Positions 1-13,229 are shown, counted from the first letter of the stretch. The stretch: 64,000 nt of DNA from Cynocephalus volans (GCF_027409185.1 NC_084463.1:109168133-109232132), one strand, 5' to 3'. Translations and numbers: made by a program. Notes: generated by a model not told the origin, from the letters alone.

Positions 1-200
1 AGAACTGAGGTGACCAAAGGTGGGATGGGAGGGGGTTATAAAGGAGGAATTGATAAAGGGCCACAAAAAGCTACTACATTGTATAATGTTGAATATACTA
101 ATTATCCTGATTTAAGCATCACATATTGCACACAGATATTGATACTCAAGTCTGTACTCCACAGATACATACAATCAACTATGTTACAATAAAAAATATT
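1..200 (+). mobile_element. L1 3' end fragment
   Basis: Matches, base for base over long stretches, the end of the L1 3' UTR also seen at 13.7-13.9 kb (shared TTGTATAATGTTGAATATAC region and terminal AACTATGTTACA). Truncated by the left window edge. Confidence 0.8.
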
Positions 201-269
201 ATTAGAGTGAATGCCTATGGGAGGAGGGCAGTGGGATCGGAGTGGTAGATGAAGGGAAAAAAACAACTA

Positions 270-1320
270 AATTTTAAAACCTTTAAAAAGAAAGAAAATG
301 GGCAAAATACATGAATAGACATTTCATGGAAGAAGACATACAATTGCAAATAAGCACATGAAAAGGTGATCAATATCATTAGCCAATAGGGAGATGTGAA
401 TGAATACCACCAATCAGAATGGCTAAAATAAAGAATAGTGACAATAACAAATGCTGGTGATGATATGTAGAAAGTGAATTGCTCATCTATCATTGGTCAT
501 CATTTACAATGGTACAACAACTCTGGAAAATAGCTTGGCAGTTTCTTTTGAAACTAAAGATGTACTTACCTTTTGACCCAGCAATTGTACTCTTAGCCAT
601 TTATCCCAAAGAAATGATAACTTGTCTTCACACAGAAACTCATACACAAATGTTCATAGCAGCTTTATTAGTAACAGCCAAAAACTGGAAACTATCCAAA
701 TATCTTTCAACAGATGAATGATTAAACAAACTGTGGTACATCCATACCAAGGAATACTACTCAGCAATAAAAAGGAACAAACTATTGAGACATGCAACAA
801 ACTTCAATGCAACTCAAGAAAATTATGCTGAATAAAAAAAGCCAATCTCTTCTGGCACAGGCCACCGGAGAGGAAAAAAAGCCAATCACAAAAGATTACA
901 TACTTATGATTCCATTTATATAATATTCTTGAAATAAAATGACAGAGATGTAAAACAGATTAGTGGCTGCCAAGGGTTATTGATACGGGGAGGAGGAGTT
1001 GTGGCTATAAAGTAGCACAAGAGAGCCCTATGATGATGGTGCAGTTCTGTTTCTTGATAGTGGTGGTGGTTACACAAAGCTACACATGTGATAAAATTGC
1101 ATAGAACTACACACACACACACATACACACACAAGTGGATTACTGGAGAAGACTAAATAAGCTCTGTGGATAATACTAATGTCAATTTCCTAGTATTGAT
1201 ACTATACTACAGTTATGCAAGATGTTAATATTGGGGGAGAATGGATAAAGAGTGCACAGGACCACCCTGTACATTTCTTTATAACATTATATAAATCTAT
1301 AATTATTTCAAAATAAAAAG
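270..1320 (+). mobile_element. old L1 (L1M type) 3' end
   Basis: Decayed ORF2 C-terminus (TACTCAGCAATAAAAAGG block near 760), then the typical old L1 3' UTR with a (CA)n patch at about 1110-1135, ending near 1320 in an A-rich tail. No open frame. Confidence 0.8.
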
Positions 1321-3790
1321 TGGAAAGGGAAAAGATAATCTGAACAACCATAATAGTAAAGAAATTAAATTTCTAGTTAAAACCTTACTTTTTTAAGAAT
1401 GTTATTTTATTTTGTCAATATGCAATGTGGTTGATTATTGTGGCCCACTACTGAAACCTTCCTCCCTCCTCCCTCACACCCCCTCCTCCCAACAATGTCC
1501 TTTCTGTTTGCTTGTCGTATCAATTTCAAGGAATTGTAATTGTTGTGTCTTCTTCCCCCTCGCCCCGGTTTTTTTTTGTGTGTGTGTAGTTATTTATTTA
1601 TTTTTAGCTCCCACAAATAAGTGAGAACATGTGATATTTCTCTTTCTGTGCCTGACTCGTTTCACTTAATATAATTCTCTCAAGGTCCATCCATGTTGTT
1701 GCAAATGGCAGTATTTCATTATTTTTATAGCAGAGTAGTATTCCATTGTGTAGATGTACCACATTTTCCATATCCACTCATCTGATTGTGGACATTTGGG
1801 CTGGTTCCAACTGTTAGCTATTGTAAAGAGTTCTGCAATGAACATTGGAGGACAGGTATACCTTCGACTTGATGATTTCCATTCCTCTGGGTATATTCCC
1901 AGCAGTGGGATAGCTGGGTCATATGGTTGATCTACCTGCAATTGTTTGAGGAACCTCCATACCATTTTCTATAGAGGCTGCACCATTTTGCAGTCCCACC
2001 AACAATGTATGAGAGTTCCTTTTTCTCCGCAACCTCTCCAGCATTTATCATTCACAGTCTTTTGGATATTAGCCATCCTAACTGGGGTGAGATGGTATCT
2101 CAGTGTGGTTTTGATTTGCATTTCCTGAATGCTGAGTGATGTTGAGCATTTTTTCTTGTGTCTGTTGGCCATTCGTATATCTTCCTTTGAAAAATGCCTA
2201 TTTAGCTCTTTTGCCCATTTTTTAATTGGGTTATTTGTTTTTTTGTTGTAAAGTTGTTTCAGTTCCTTGTATATTCTGGATACTAATCTTCAGCAGACGT
2301 ACATTTTGCAAATATTTTCTCCCATTTTGTTGGTTGTCTTTTAACTCTGTTAATTGTTTCTTTTGCTGTGCAGAAGCTTTTTAGTTTGACATAATCCCAT
2401 TTGTTTATTTTTCCTTTGGTTGCCCATGCTTCTGGGGTCATATTCATGAAGTCTGTGCCCAGTCCTACTTCCTGAAGTGTTTCTCCTATGTTTTCTTTAA
2501 GAAGTTTTATTGTTTCAGGGTGTATATTTAATTCTTTAATCCATTTTGAGTTGATTTTAGCATATGGTGAGAGGTATCAGTCGAGTTCCATTCTCCTGCA
2601 TATGGATATCCAGTTCTCCCAGCACCATTTCCTGAAGAGGCAGTCTCTTCCCCAGTGTATAGGCTTGGTGCCTTTGTCAAAGATCAGATGGCTGTAGGTG
2701 TGTGGGCTGATTTCTGGATTCTCTATTCTATTCCATCTGACTTCTTCTTAGACCCATATGTCATTAAGTAGAATGCTGTTTAATTTCCATGTGTTTGTAT
2801 AGTTTCCAGAATTTCATTTGTTATTGATTTCTAATTTTAATCCATTGTGATCTGAAAAAACACATGGGATAATTCCAATTTTTTTGAATTAGTTGAGACT
2901 TGATTTGTGACCTAACATGTGATCTGTCCTGGAGAATGATCCATGTGCTGATGAGAAGAATGAATATTCTGAGGTTGTTGGATGGAATGTTCTGTAGATA
3001 TCTGCCAAGTCCAATTGGTCTAGTGTGTTATTTAGATCTTGTGTTTCTCTGCTGATTCTTTGCCTAGATGATCTGTCCAATATTGACAGCGGGGTGTTCA
3101 GGTCCCCTGCTATTATGGTATTAGTGTCTATTTCCTTCTTTAGGTCTAATAGAGTTTGTTTTATAAATCTGGCTGCTCCAACATTGGGTGCATACATATT
3201 TATGATTGTTATGTCTTCTTGATGGGTCGATTCTTTTATCATTACGTAGTGTCCTTCATTGTCTCTTTTTATGGTTTTTAGTTTAAAGTCTATTTTATCA
3301 GATATAAGAATAGCTACTCCAGCTCGTTTTTCATTTCTGTTTGCATGGTAAATCTTTTTCCGTCCTTTCACTCTTAGTCTAAGTGAGTCTTTATGGGTGA
3401 GGTGGGTCTCTTGAAGGCAGCATATAGTTGGGTCCTCCTTTTTAATCCAGTCAGTCAGTCTGTGTCTTTTGATTGGGGAATTTAAGCCTTTTACATTGAG
3501 TTGTTATTGAAAAGTGTTGATTTAATCCTAGCATTTTATTGATTTTTGTTTGAATGTCTTAAGTGTCTTTTGTTCCTTTCTTTCTGATTTACTGTTTGTT
3601 TTCTGTATTTGTTGGTTTCTTGGGTTGCAGTTTTGTTTTTTTGTTTTTCTCTTCATTGTTGGCATTTTTATTTTACTGGTGAGTTTTGATTTTTCTTGAG
3701 TTTTTATGGCAGTGGTAGTTATTTTTCGGGTACCAAACCCAGTACTCCCTTGAGAATTTCTTGTAAGGGTGGTCGTGTGGTAGTGAAGTT

Positions 3791-4702
3791 CTATAGTTTT
3801 TGTTTGTCTGAGAAATGTACTATTTGCCCTTCATTTTGGAAGGATAGCCTTGCAGGGTAGAGTATTCTTGGCTGGCAATATTTGCCTTTTAGTATTTTGA
3901 ATATATCATCCCATTCCTTCCTGGCTTTTAAGGTTTGTGATGAAAAGTCTGTTGTTAGTCTGATTATGGCTCCCTTATTTGTGATTTGATGCTTCTCTCT
4001 TGTAGCTTTTAAGATTCTCTCTTTGTCTTTAAATTTTGCCAATTTGACTATAACATGTCTTGGAGAAGACCTTTTTGGGTTAAATAAATTTGGGGATCTT
4101 TGAGCTTCTTGAATCTGAAGATCTGTGTCTTTTCCTATACCTGGGAAGTTTTCTGCCACTATTTTGTTGAATATATTTTCAATGCAATCTCCTTTTTCCT
4201 CCCTATCTGGAATACCCATGACTCGGATATTTGAGTGCTTAAGGTTCTCTGATATCTCTCTTAGATTTTCTTCAATGTTTTTAATTCTTTTTTTTTTTTC
4301 CTTTTCTTTTTTGTCTGCCTGTGTTATTTCAAACAGCCCATCTTCAACATCTTCTCTCTCTGCTTCTGCAAACCTGCTGGATAAACTCTCTGTTGTGTTT
4401 TTTAGTTTGTTGAATGAATTCTTCAGCTTGGCAAGCTCGGCTACATTCTTTTTCAGGGCATTGATTTCCTTGCACATTTCTTCTTTCAGGTCCTGTATAC
4501 TTTTCCTTATTTCATCGTGTTATCTAGCTGAGTTTTCTTGTATCTCATTTAGTTTCCTTAGAATTATCACTCGAAATTCCTTGTCAGACATTTCAAGGGC
4601 TTCTTGTTCTACAGGATCTAGAGCTTGAGAGTTATTACCCTTTAGTGGTGTACTTTCTTGATTTTTCATATTTCTGGTATCTTTCCTTTGATGTTTAGTC
4701 AT
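3791..4702 (-). pseudogene. L1 ORF1 with one premature stop
   Basis: ATG at 4702-4700 (MTKHQRKDTRN), in-frame TAA at 4522-4520 after 60 codons, then the same frame stays open to the normal stop at 3791. The downstream part has the Lys/Glu-rich coiled coil (ALKKNVAELAKLKNSFNKL), the RNA-binding domain (IRVMGIPDREE) and the C-terminal domain (YPARLSF). ORF1p is the RNA chaperone of the L1 ribonucleoprotein. Apart from that stop it is nearly complete, about 303 codons. Confidence 0.85.
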
Positions 4703-4789
4703 TGTCGCAAAGGATTTTAAGGTCCACTGGTTCGACACTATTATCTGGCTAGGATGCTGCTGGGGCTGCCAATTTGGCATGGCTGCCTC

Positions 4790-5305
4790 AGTGTCTGCTC
4801 GGTCACCTGCTGGCACCTCAGGCGCATGGTCACCATGGATCTCAGGCCTCTCTGGGGAGACACCTCTCTGGTCGGCGTGCACTTGGCTGGGCTGGGGATG
4901 GGGTCCAGTGGCAGTGAAGCCTCCCTGCTAGGTCATGCGCTGGCGCCACAGAGCACATGGTTTCCACAGGACTCAGGCCTCTCTGGAGGGGCAGCTCTCT
5001 GGTCAGTACACACTTGGCTTGGCTGAGGATGGGGTCCAGCAGTGGCGAAGCCTTCCTGCTAGGTTGCGTGCTGGCACCACAGGGCGTGTGGTCTCCACGG
5101 GACTCAGGCCTCTCCAGGGTGGCGCCTCTCTGTTCAGCATGCACTCAGCTAGGCTGTGGTTCGGGTCTGGCAGCAGCAAGGCCTACCTGCTCGGTCGCAC
5201 ACTGGCACCACAGGACACGTGGTCTTCACGGGACTCAGGCCTCTCCAGGGGGGCGCCTCTCTGGTCGGCGCACACTCAGCCAGGCTTCAGTATGTTATAC
5301 CTAGG
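4790..5305 (-). repeat. L1 5' UTR tandem monomers, about 131 bp, four copies
   Basis: The landmark CTCAGGCCTCTC recurs at 4841, 4973, 5103 and 5234 (spacing 132, 130, 131). Each unit also repeats the TGGCACCACAGG and CTCTCTGGTC blocks. GC- and CpG-rich, directly upstream of ORF1. The period is not a multiple of three, so the open frames here are by-products. Confidence 0.85.
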
Positions 5306-5419
5306 GAAGACTGAAAAGTAATCCTCTGACTTTGGATGAGAACCAGAAGAGGTTCCTGAACATGCTGCCCTCTGATCTTTGTATATTCCCTCTCCATTAC
5401 CAGTCTCTCTAGTGAAAAC

Positions 5420-6485
5420 TTTTCGACAATGAAAATTCTAGGCCCAGAGAGCCTTGCTGATGATTTTTACCAAACATTTAAAGAAGATATAATACTAATT
5501 CTATAGAAACTCTTCCAGAAAAATTTAAAAAGGAACATCTTCCAACACATTACCATGTTACCAAATCCAAAGACATTACAAGAAACTACATACCAATATC
5601 CCCCATGAACCTAGATGCAAAAATTTCTAACAAAAATTTAGCAAATTAAATCCTCTCTTATATAAAAACATAATGAAATGGCTTTAATTTTTTAAAAAAT
5701 GAAAATGACAAGTGTTGGTGAGAATGTAGAAAAATTGGGAACTTCACACATTTAAAATGCTGTGGAAAAGTTTGGTGGTTCCTCAAAAAGCTAAACATAA
5801 AATTACCACATGGCAAGCAATTCCACTCCTAGGTATACACATACAGGAATTGAAATGAAAGCAGGGACTCAAACAGATACTTGTACACCAATGTTCACTG
5901 CAGCAATTATTAACATTAGCCAAACGGTAGAATCATCTCAAATTTCCATAAACGGATGAATAAACAAAATGTAGTATATACACAATGATATATTCAGCCA
6001 CACAAAGGAATGAAACATGGATGAACCTTGAAAATATTATGCTAAGTGAAATAAGTCAAACTCAAGGGCAAATATTATATGATACCACTTATATAAAATA
6101 TCTAGAATAGGAAAATTCAGAGACAAAAAGATTAGTTTACCAGGAACCGGAGGGCAGAGAGAGAAATTGGGTAGTTACAAAGTTTCTGTTTGCAGTGTTG
6201 GAAAATTTTGGCAATAGTGGTAATGGATGCACAAAATCGTGAAGATAATTAATGCCACTGAATTATACACCAAAAATGGTTAAAATAGCATTATACATAT
6301 GTGTGTGTATATATATGTATGTGTGTATATATAAACATCTCCCACAATAAAAACAAGAATAATGTATCATGACCTAGTAAGGTTCATCCTAGGAAAGAAT
6401 GGTTGGTCTAACATTTGAAAATCAATCTGTAACTCGACATAGCAACAGATTAAAAAATAAAACTATATGATCATCTCAAATAGGT
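5420..6485 (+). mobile_element. nested old L1 fragments
   Basis: 5420-5690 is an L1M ORF2 reverse-transcriptase stretch (CCAAACATTTAAAGAAG, then CCAATATCCCCCATGAA). 5690-6345 is an L1 3' end including a TA/TG-rich tail. 6350-6485 resumes the ORF2 of the first element (AAGGTTCATCCTAGGAA to ATGATCATCTCAAAT). So a 3' end fragment lies inside an older copy. Confidence 0.7.
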
Positions 6486-6489
6486 GCAG

Positions 6490-6740
6490 GATGAGGAGGG
6501 AGGCAGAGACTAAGTCATGGAGTACTTTACATGTCTTAAGAAGCTTAGACTGTATTCTAGAGACTACGTATTCTCCACAAAGGGATGAGGAGAGAATTAT
6601 TAAGGGGACTAATTCAATCTTGTTAGCCAATCAGCAATAAACTGACATTTGCAGACAGTACAGAAAATACTTGTAGGATGATGTGCCAGAGGGCAGCAAG
6701 CAGAAACCAGGCATCTGACATGGGGAAAATGAAGACAGAT
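6490..6740 (-). repeat. L2 fragment
   Basis: Antisense L2-like wording: AAGTCATGGAGTACTTTACATG followed by a decayed TAAGAAGCTTAGACTG block. Decayed. The following interval to 7160 shows nothing I recognise. Confidence 0.5.
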
Positions 6741-7164
6741 CTCTAAAAGAAGGGTTGAAGGGGAGCTAAAAACAAACAACAGTAGCTACCAATCCTTCTC
6801 ATGACTGCCTCTCACTGTCAACATTTAACCAATGTCTGGGAAATTCACATTAGCAATCATAATTTGTATGGACAACAAAAGAACAGTCTGTGTTTTCAGG
6901 TGGCCAAACAAGGTCTATAACCAATAATCAAAAGAATATGCTCTTAGGTCTTTAAGATTTCATTTCCTTTTGGCACTCTCCAAAGTATTTGATGTTCATG
7001 AAACCATCTAATATAATAAGAGGAAATAAATAAACTTGAAATCTATTTTCAGAAAATAGATAAAATGTTTATGATATATTCCTATCTATCTGGTTATATG
7101 TATACCACAAACTGTGTTATTTTAACTGCTTGATGTGTGAATATGCTGGATACTAACTTTCTCA

Positions 7165-7375
7165 TACTGAATAATAATAGTTAGCATTAATTAAATATCT
7201 TTCGTGTGCCAGGCACTGATCTAGGTACTTTGGCGATATTGTCTCACTTAGTTCTTATAATAACTCTAAAATAGATTCTAGTATTTTCCCCTCTTCACAG
7301 ATTACAAAACCAAGACACAAAGAGGTTAGGTAATTTGTATAAGGCCACACACTAATAAATGATAAAGTCATCAAA
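7165..7375 (-). repeat. MIR
   Basis: Antisense MIR core: GTGCCAGGCACTGATCTAGG, then TCTTCACAGATTACAAAACCAAGACACAAAGAGGTTAGG. Confidence 0.8.
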
Positions 7376-7739
7376 ACCAGAAAATCTGCTACCAGAGCAA
7401 ACTCCTAACAGCAATGTTATTAAATGAAGCAAGTGATAGATGTTCCAGAGTTTTATCAACTCACAAAACACTACAGGATAACTTCAAACAACGCTTAATA
7501 GGACATGAAAGAATTGTTCCACCTTCCTGGGATTTAATGTTCCAAACAAGACACTGGTTGACTAAATTGCAGTAAAATGATTCTAAACATCATTTCAGTA
7601 CTACACACCAAAACTCAGGCATAGTCAAGGCACCATAAAAAATTAAAGTTTATCAAAATTTTTAAAATTTACCAAAGTTTAAAAAAAACAGATTTAAAAA
7701 AATACGTTTTCAGACTCTTTTCTATTCTATGAAATAGAT

Positions 7740-7989
7740 TTCACTCAATAACAACACTCTATGTATAGGTACCACTCTCCGGGCACTTGAAATACAAAGT
7801 GAAAACACAAATAAGATCCCTTCTCTCATGGAGTTTTAAAGAGGGTGAAGAGGGAAAGTATACAAATAAATGATTAAGAAAATGTGTATATGCTATGATG
7901 AAAATAAGAGGACAATGAGATCAGGAGTAACTTGAGGGCCACCTCAGTTTGAATAATCAAAAAAAAAATTTCTCTGAGGTGATATTTAT
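7740..7989 (-). repeat. L2 fragment, left half, split by the L1 at 7990
   Basis: Antisense L2 3' region (CTCTCATGGAGTTTTAAAGAG, AATGAGATCAGGAGTAACTTG). Continues at 10934-10980 after the L1, giving a clean interrupted repeat. Confidence 0.7.
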
Positions 7990-10933
7990 TTACTATTATT
8001 ATTTTATTATTTATTACAAAGATTCATGAGTTACAAAGCTGATTGTCCCCCCTCCTGCCCATGATGTGGGGGCCAGATTCATATTGGGGGCATATCCATT
8101 ACCAGAAATTACTTTTGTACCCTTTGTCCCCTCCTAATTATCCCCCAACCTCCCTCCCCTTCCCTCTCTCCCCTCAACTGCAATTTGTAGCCCTAGGAAT
8201 GTTCCCTCCCTCTGTTGCATCACAGCACTACTGTGATCTTTCTTTCCTGCCTTCCTTTTTCTCTTAGCTCTCACATATGAGTGAGCACATGAGGTATTTA
8301 TCCCTCTGTGCCTTGCTTGTTTCACTCAACATAAGTTTCTCCAGATTCATCCATGTTGTTGCAAATGGGAGTATTTCATTCTTTTTTACAGCAGAGTGGT
8401 ATTCCATCGTGCATATATACCACAGTTTCCTTATCCAATCATCTATTGATGGACATTTAGGTTGGATTCCATATCTTGGCTATTGTAAATAGAGCTGCAA
8501 TAAACATGAGAGTGCAGGTTTCTTATCGACATGATGATTTCCATTCCTCTAGATATATACCCAGAAGAGAGATTGCTGGATCATATGGAAGATCTATCTG
8601 TAGTTGTTTGAGAAACCTCCAAATTATTTTCCAAAGTGGTTGTACTAATTTACAGTCCCATTAACAGTGCAGGAGTGTTCCCTTCTCTCCCCACCCTCGC
8701 CAGCATTTGTTATTCACCGTCCTTTTGATTATAACCAGTCTAACTGGAGTGAGGTAGTATCTCAATGTTGTTTTAATTTGCATTTCCCTGATGACTAGTG
8801 ATGTTGAGCTTTTTTCACGTATCTGTTGGCCATTTGCATGTCTTCCTTTGAAAAATGTCTATTCAGCTCCTTTGCCCATTTTTTAATTGGATCATTTACT
8901 TTTTAATGTATATAACTGCTTGAGTTTTATGTATATTCTGGATATTAGTTCCTCATTGGATGCATAGTTGGCAAAAATTTTCTCCCACTCTGTAGGTTGT
9001 GTTTTCACTCCGTTGATTGTTTCCTTTGCTGTGCAGAAATTTTTTAGTTTCATATAGTCCCATTTGTTTATTTTTTCTTTTGCTGCTTGTGCTTTCAGGC
9101 TCATGTTCATAAAGCCTGTGCCCTAACCTAACTGCTGAAGGGTTTCACCTATATTTTCCCTTAGTAATTTTACAGTTTTGGGTCTTATATCTAGGTCTTT
9201 AATCCATTCTGAGTTGATTTTCGTGTATGGTGAGAGATGCATGTCTAGTTTCATTCTTCTGCATATGGATATCCAGTTTTCCCAGCACCACTTGTTGAAG
9301 AGGCAATCTTTTCCCCAATGTTGCCTTTGTCTAATATCAGATGGCTATAAGCCTGAGGAGTGATTTGTGGGTTCTCAATTCTACTCCACTGGTCTGAATG
9401 TCTATTTTTATACCAGTACCATGCTGTTTTGGTTAAAACAGCTTTGTAATATAATTTGAAGTCAGGCAGAGTTAAGCCTCTGGCTTTGCTTTTTTTTTTT
9501 TTGCTCAGGATTGCTTTGGCTATTCGGGGTCTTTTGTTTTTCCATATGAAAGGTAAGATTGTTTTTTCCATTTCTGTGAAGAATGTCATTGGTATTTTGA
9601 TGGGGATTGCACTGAATCTGTAGATTGCTTTGGATAGTATAGACATTTTCACAATGTTAATTCTTCCAATTCAAGAGCATGGAATATCTTTCCATCTTTT
9701 TGTGTCTCCTTTAATTTCTTTCAGAAGTGGTTTATAATTCTCATTGTAGAGGTCCTTCACCTCCTTCGTTAAATTGATCCCTAGGTATCGTATTTTTTTG
9801 GTGACAATTGTAAATGGGCTTACTTTCTTTATTTCTCTTCCTGTTAATTCATTATTTCAGTATATAAATGCTACTGATTTGAGGGCATTTATTTTGTATC
9901 CTGCAACATTACTGAAGTTATTAACCAGCTCTAAGAGTTTTTTGATAGAGTCTTTAGGTTTTCTTACATATAGTATCATGTTATCTGCAAATAGGGAAAG
10001 TTTGACTTCATCTTTTACAATCTGGATTCCCTTTATTTCTTTCTCTTGCCTGATTGCTCTAGCTAGTACCTCCAGTACTATGTTGAATAGAAGTGGTGAT
10101 AGTGGACATCCTTGTCTTGTTCCTGTCCTTAAGGGCAAGACCTTCAATTTTTCCCCATTCAGAATAATACTGGCGGTTGGCTTGTCATAAATGGCTTTTA
10201 TTGTGTTGAGATACTTTCCTTCTATACCTAATTTGTTGAGAGTCTTTATCATGAAGGAATGTTGAATTTTGTTAAATGCTTTTTCAGCATCTATTGAGAT
10301 GATCATATGGTCTTTGTCCTTGATCTTGTTGATGTGTGTATCACATTTATTGACTTTCATATGTTGAATCATCCTTGCATCCCTGGAATAAATCCCACTT
10401 GAGCATAGTGTATAATTGTTTTAATATGTTGCTGTATTCTGATTGCTAATATTTTGTTGAGGATTTTAGCCTCTAGGTTCATCAAGGATATTGGTCTTTA
10501 ATTTTCTTTTTTGTTGTGTCTTTATCTGGTTTTGGTATCAGAGTTATGTTGGCCTCATAGAAAGAGTTTGGGAGAGTAGCATCTGTTTCAATTGTTTGGA
10601 ACACTTTTGTGAGAATTGGTATTAACTCATCTTTAAAAGTTTAATAGAATTCAGCTGTAAAGCCATCCAGACCCAGGCTTTTTTTGTTGGAAGATTGCTA
10701 ATTACCACTTCAATCTCCTCACTTGTTATTGGTCTGTTCAGGTTTTCTATCTCTTCTTGGGTCGGTCTTGTAATTTATATGTGTCTAAAAACTTATCCAT
10801 ATCATCCAGATTTTCAAATTTGTTGTCATACAGTTGTTTATAATAGTCTCTAATGATTTTTTGTATTTCTATGGTGTCAGTTGTAATGTCTCCCTTTTCA
10901 CTTCTGATTTTTGTTATTTGGGTCTTCTGAGAA
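7990..10933 (-). mobile_element. 5'-truncated L1, 2.9 kb, with target-site duplication
   Basis: Minus-strand L1: pyrimidine-rich 3' UTR (8000-8300) and ORF2 back to the middle of the reverse transcriptase (about 10930). Flanked by GGTGATATTTA at 7979-7989 and 10934-10944. ORF2 is broken into several frames (10372-9857, 9652-9251, 9110-8892). The RT block keeps [13 protein letters not shown], but the catalytic FADD reads FADN. Dead copy inserted into an L2. Confidence 0.88.
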
Positions 10934-10980
10934 GGTGATATTTAAATTGAAAGCTGAATTAAAAGCATTTTTTGAGTGAG
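10934..10980 (-). repeat. L2 fragment, right half
   Basis: Resumes the L2 interrupted at 7989 (GGTGATATTTAAATTGAAAG). Confidence 0.6.
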
Positions 10981-11164
10981 CCAACTATACAGATTTAGTA
11001 ATTTGGCATTTTAACATATGAAAACTATAGTTTATGCCAAGGGAAAATAATTTACCTATTGAACATTAAAGTGATACTTTACCCTTTCAACAAAGAGAAC
11101 CTTAAAACACCTAATAATGTGGAAGTTAATATTAAGACTCTTTTGCCCTTTTTCATGTAGTTGC

Positions 11165-11555
11165 TCTTATTTTCAGACAACACACATATGAAGGGGAAAA
11201 AAATAATAAAGTTACATGTATAAAAGAGTCTTGAAACAGCAATAGTATAGAGATGGAGAATAGATTAGTCATTTCCAGGGATTAGGAAGGAGAGGAAGCA
11301 GGGAGGTAGTTGTAGCACGAGGGATCCTACACACACATACACACACACACACACATATATACATGCATGTAAAACTGGTAAAATCTGAATAAAGCATGTG
11401 GATTGTATTTATGTCAATTTCCTGGTTGTGATACTGTACTATATAGTTATGTAAGGTGTTACCAATGAAGGAAACTGGGTGAAGGCCACATAGGATCTTT
11501 CTGATAACTGCATATGACTCTACAATTATCTCAAAATTAAAAGTTTTTTTTTAAA
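11165..11555 (+). mobile_element. old L1 3' end
   Basis: L1M-type 3' UTR with a (CA)n patch at about 11332-11355, the GTCAATTTCCTGGTTGTGATAC block and a terminal TCTCAAAATTAAAAG tail. It resembles the one at 900-1320. Confidence 0.75.
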
Positions 11556-11559
11556 TACA

Positions 11560-13225
11560 GTCAGTGTACAGTACTTATTTAAGAAGCATCAGAATGTTGC
11601 AAAGAAACTATTTTCAACAAGTTTCATGCACTACCCCATTTGGCTTAACTTAAGAACTAGTCCTCAACAAAAAGAAGTAAAAGAGACTCTGAAGCTTATA
11701 GATAGAAAAACTACAAAATATGCATTTTTCGCACAACAGACAAGTATAATCCCAATCTGTGACCTAACAGTAAATGTACTTTAACCTTCAACACATTAGA
11801 AGTAGGACTCATAAAATAAACTTATAGTGTTGAAAGGAAGCAAATCAAATACACTAATATGGGCGACAAGAATTTCAGGCTTTCTGTATGTATTTTGTAA
11901 TTAAACAATATTAAAAATATGTTCTTTTGGGGGGGGAATAAATTTTTGACACTAGAAATTAAAGATGCTTATTTAATTTTAAAGTGGAAAGATCTCCCAA
12001 ATTTCAGAATGTAAAAAGCATTACTTTACATTCTTTTTAAAGTATAATAGAAAAATCATTGTGTGAAAAAATCAAAAATTAAACACAAGCCTAGAATCTC
12101 CTTTTTTTAAAGAATTCTATCATATCATTTTGACAAATGTATGAGAAACAACCAAACTAGAATGTACTTTCAGTATGACTATAAGTAAATAATCAACTAT
12201 TTTTGTACAAATACTATGTATGGTTCATTCTCACTCCTTGATTAACAACAAATGACCAAGAACAAAGAGCAGACTGATGTAGCATTAATGGAAACTACTT
12301 GATCAGAGAGACTCAAAGAAATATAATCCCATGGGTGGAATAATTCTCAGATACCACTCCTACTATACTATTGAACATTCAGTGTTCCTGAGCAAGCTAG
12401 GTAACCTTTGCACCTCAGTCTTCTGAGCTGTAAAATGAAAACCATGATACCTGCCAACTAGTACACAGGGATGCTGAAGCTTAACGTAAGATGCTGCATT
12501 TATGCTACCACAACCAAATAGATTCTAGCAGTTCTTCCTCAAGCAAAACTTCCCAAAGTACCAAAGTGAACCGCACACTCTTGTTGCTCTCCATTTTATT
12601 TCCAAATACTTCGATGAACATCATCAGAAGCTTAATTATTACTACAACATTACAAAACTAATGCCTGACTCAGAGACATGGTAACTTGGCAACAACTGAT
12701 TTAATGGTACTTTTATAAAGGGATTGATTTGATATCCAACTAAATGTAAATGTAAACATTCCATAAGAATGGCACAACCCATAAAAGAATGAAATAGTCA
12801 AAAGCTATATGTATGATCACATTCTAAAAATGTATGTTAACTTCTATTTTGTCTCTTCCTTCTCCAGCAAATACAATGTGCAGAACATACAAAATGAAAT
12901 GTGAAGATGCAAGTAGACAAGATAAGAGGGAAAAAGGGCATAGCTACTTTAATCTCAGCTGGAGAAGATACCAAAAAAAGTTTCAGATATAACCTCAGAA
13001 CCAAAATTAGTGAACTTTGAAAAATTGTAGCAAATAGGAAGAGTTCTAGGACAGCATATTTTATATATGCTGTATATAAAACAGCATAGTGACTGGCAAT
13101 TATTATTGTTTAATACTGTCTTTCAAATGGTACTGCAGACTTGGAAATCATAGTTGCAGCCATCATCAACCCCTTTTTTCTCTTTCTTTTTATCGTCAGT
13201 TACTAAACAACTTTTGCTACTTCTT
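11560..13225. other. no recognised feature (AT-rich intron or intergenic DNA)
   Basis: AT-rich sequence with no long open frame, no splice-flanked family similarity and no repeat that I can name. Confidence 0.5.
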
Positions 13226-13229
13226 TCAA

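Larger units (their letters stand above)
1402..5305 (-). mobile_element. L1 with 5' UTR, ORF1 and an internally deleted ORF2
   Basis: Read on the minus strand: tandem 5' UTR (about 5305-4790), ORF1 (4702-3791), the start of ORF2 with the endonuclease domain (about 3530-2760), then an abrupt join at about 2740 to the ORF2 C-terminus (2700-1680) and 3' UTR (to 1402). The reverse-transcriptase region is missing at the join, so the element is about 3.9 kb instead of 6 kb or more. The C-terminal Cys/His knuckle ([15 protein letters not shown]) is visible. It is a dead copy with several stops. Confidence 0.88.

Noticed and set aside
4754..5321. Several overlapping open frames on both strands at 4.75-5.32 kb
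   Set aside because: They are translations of the GC-rich tandem L1 5' UTR; the ~131-bp period shifts frame from unit to unit.
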